A stretch of DNA of 13,064 nt from Bacillota bacterium. GTDB taxonomy: Bacteria > Bacillota_I > Bacilli_A > RFN20 > CAG-826. Positions 11,905 to 13,064 of the stretch are shown here, piece after piece. The translations under genes were made by a program, and so were the position numbers. The stretch's first letter is position 1. Each line of letters begins with the position of its first letter. Location of the stretch: assembly GCA_003501485.1 (NCBI GenBank), contig DNPJ01000047.1:1-13064 (forward strand), read 5' to 3'. A model generated the notes under the pieces. That model searched no databases and was not told the DNA's origin. It saw only the letters and a program-made list of their open reading frames with translations.

Positions 11905-13064
11905 ATGAGCTTATTTAAAAGAAAAAACAAAGACAATACGTCTATTGAAGCAAAACCAACTAACGAAAACGAATATGTTAAATTAGTTAAGATTAATAAA
12001 GTTTATCCAAACGGTGTCAAAGCTGTTCATGATTTTGACTTAAGCATTAAAAAACACGAATTCGTTGTTTTTGTTGGGCCATCTGGATGTGGTAAATCTA
12101 CGACATTAAGAATGATAGCGGGATTAGAAGAAATATCCGATGGTGATTTATATATTGATGGCGTTTTATCAAATGGTCTTTCACCAAAAGATAGAAATAT
12201 TGCCTTGGTTTTTCAAAGTTATGCATTATATCCACATATGAATGTTTTTGACAATATTGGATTCGGTTTAAAGATGCGTAAATTTCCGAAGAACGAAATT
12301 GAAGAACGCGTTAAAAATGCCGCTAAAATATTAGGTTTAGAAGAATATTTATATCGCAAACCAAAAGAATTAAGTGGTGGTCAACGCCAGCGCGTTGCAT
12401 TAGGAAGAGCGATTGTTAGAGATGCTAAAGTGTTTTTGATGGATGAACCGCTTTCTAATCTTGATGCCAAGTTACGTGTACAAATGCGCAGCGAAATAGT
12501 TAAACTTCATAATAAAATGAATTCAACTACAATTTATGTTACTCATGACCAAACTGAAGCTATGACTATGGCGGATCGCATTGTTGTAATGAAAGATGGC
12601 TATGTTCAACAAATTGGCACGCCTAAAGAAATTTATTTATCGCCAAAAAACAAATTTGTTGCGGAATTCATTGGTTCGCCATCAACAAACGTCATTAAAT
12701 GTATTTATGACAAGAGTGTATTAAACTTTGGAGACAAGAATATTCTTAAATTGGATGAAAAATTTATTCATGCTCACGATGAATATTATAAAAATATTGA
12801 TATTGATCTTAAAAAAGAAATTGATAATGTCAAAAATGAATTATCTCTTGAAAATAGTAAAAAGAAAAAAGATGAAAAGGCAGTTCTCTTACTTAATAAT
12901 AAATTAAATTCCTTAGAAGAAAAATATGAATGTCTTAAAAATGTTAAAGCAGGACTACCTCATGAAATATATTTCGGTATAAGACCAGAAGATATTCATC
13001 ATCATATCGATGCAAACAAGACCTATACAAAATCAGATTTCTATTTTCCAAACATCGTATTATC
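11905..13064 (+). CDS. ABC transporter ATP-binding protein, MsmK/UgpC/MalK type (partial, 3' end beyond window)
   Basis: At least 386 residues, open to the window edge. An N-terminal extension of about 24 hydrophilic residues precedes the ATPase core. Walker A GPSGCGKST at 58-66, Q-loop Gln104 in VFQSYALYPHM, ABC signature LSGGQRQRVALGRA at 156-169, Walker B VFLMDEP at 176-182, D-loop SNLDAKLR, and H-loop His214 in YVTHDQTEAM are all intact. The regulatory region carries FVAEFIGSPSTNVI near 251-264 and GIRPEDI at 358-364, both usual in CUT1 ATPases. Between them is an unusually long, Lys/Glu-rich stretch, predicted coiled coil at about 293-346, where family members usually have a short strand-loop. 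It energises the importer encoded at the start of the operon. Such ATPases are often shared between several sugar importers; being in the operon suggests a dedicated one. Confidence 0.93.
   Translation, partial: MSLFKRKNKDNTSIEAKPTNENEYVKLVKINKVYPNGVKAVHDFDLSIKKHEFVVFVGPSGCGKSTTLRMIAGLEEISDGDLYIDGVLSNGLSPKDRNIALVFQSYALYPHMNVFDNIGFGLKMRKFPKNEIEERVKNAAKILGLEEYLYRKPKELSGGQRQRVALGRAIVRDAKVFLMDEPLSNLDAKLRVQMRSEIVKLHNKMNSTTIYVTHDQTEAMTMADRIVVMKDGYVQQIGTPKEIYLSPKNKFVAEFIGSPSTNVIKCIYDKSVLNFGDKNILKLDEKFIHAHDEYYKNIDIDLKKEIDNVKNELSLENSKKKKDEKAVLLLNNKLNSLEEKYECLKNVKAGLPHEIYFGIRPEDIHHHIDANKTYTKSDFYFPNIVL

Noticed and set aside
11901..11918. Five-codon reading frame overlapping the ATPase start as a regulatory leader peptide
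   Set aside because: It shares the SD and overlaps the ATPase ATG by chance of sequence; no attenuator-like structure is evident.
1..13064. Transposases, tRNA/rRNA genes, CRISPR arrays, riboswitches, attachment sites
   Set aside because: I read through for these and saw no supporting sequence. No gene-free stretch exceeds about 140 nt.

Overview
The window is AT-rich, densely packed and entirely plus-strand. TGG is the tryptophan codon and TGA acts as a stop (ruvX ends in TGA at 490-492), so the genetic code is the standard bacterial one. Together with KK-rich proteins, CUT1 ABC genes and lipoprotein signals of low-GC Gram-positive type, this suggests a gut-type Bacilli/Erysipelotrichia-like or RF39/Acholeplasma-like bacterium rather than a code-4 Mycoplasma. 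Taxonomy is inference only.

Layout: 1-492 holds a complete ruvX (yqgF), a housekeeping gene. 537-1406 encodes an AraC-family sugar-responsive regulator. Both genes lack a Shine-Dalgarno (SD) sequence and have a -10-like hexamer ending exactly 7 nt before the ATG, which suggests leaderless mRNAs. 1407-1546 is a promoter/operator region: an extended -10 flanked by a perfect 9-bp inverted repeat. From 1547 to the window end runs one tight ten-gene operon, with gaps of 1-20 nt: substrate-binding lipoprotein, two CUT1 permeases, a GH172 (DUF2961) glycosidase, a large surface protein with carbohydrate-binding-like modules and an unusual GCGGS C-terminal anchor, two tandem PASTA + DUF4185 (GH183) proteins (one lipoprotein, one without signal peptide), a SIS-only D-arabinose-5-phosphate isomerase, a ribokinase-like PfkB kinase, and an MsmK/UgpC-type ABC ATPase cut by the window end.

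Interpretation: the combination reads as a complete D-arabinan utilisation locus. DUF4185/GH183 proteins are known endo-D-arabinanases, and GH172 includes exo-D-arabinofuranosidases. Arabinose-5-phosphate isomerase makes D-ribulose-5-phosphate, and a ribokinase-like enzyme can supply D-arabinose-5-phosphate. Proposed flow: surface GH183 lipoprotein and the binding protein attack D-arabinan (for example mycobacterial/corynebacterial arabinogalactan or lipoarabinomannan); the ABC importer brings in oligosaccharides; cytoplasmic GH172 and the leaderless GH183 paralogue release D-arabinose; the kinase gives D-arabinose-5-P; the isomerase gives D-ribulose-5-P for the pentose phosphate pathway. Individual family assignments are strong. 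The D-arabinan substrate and the phosphorylation-first route are inference from their co-occurrence.
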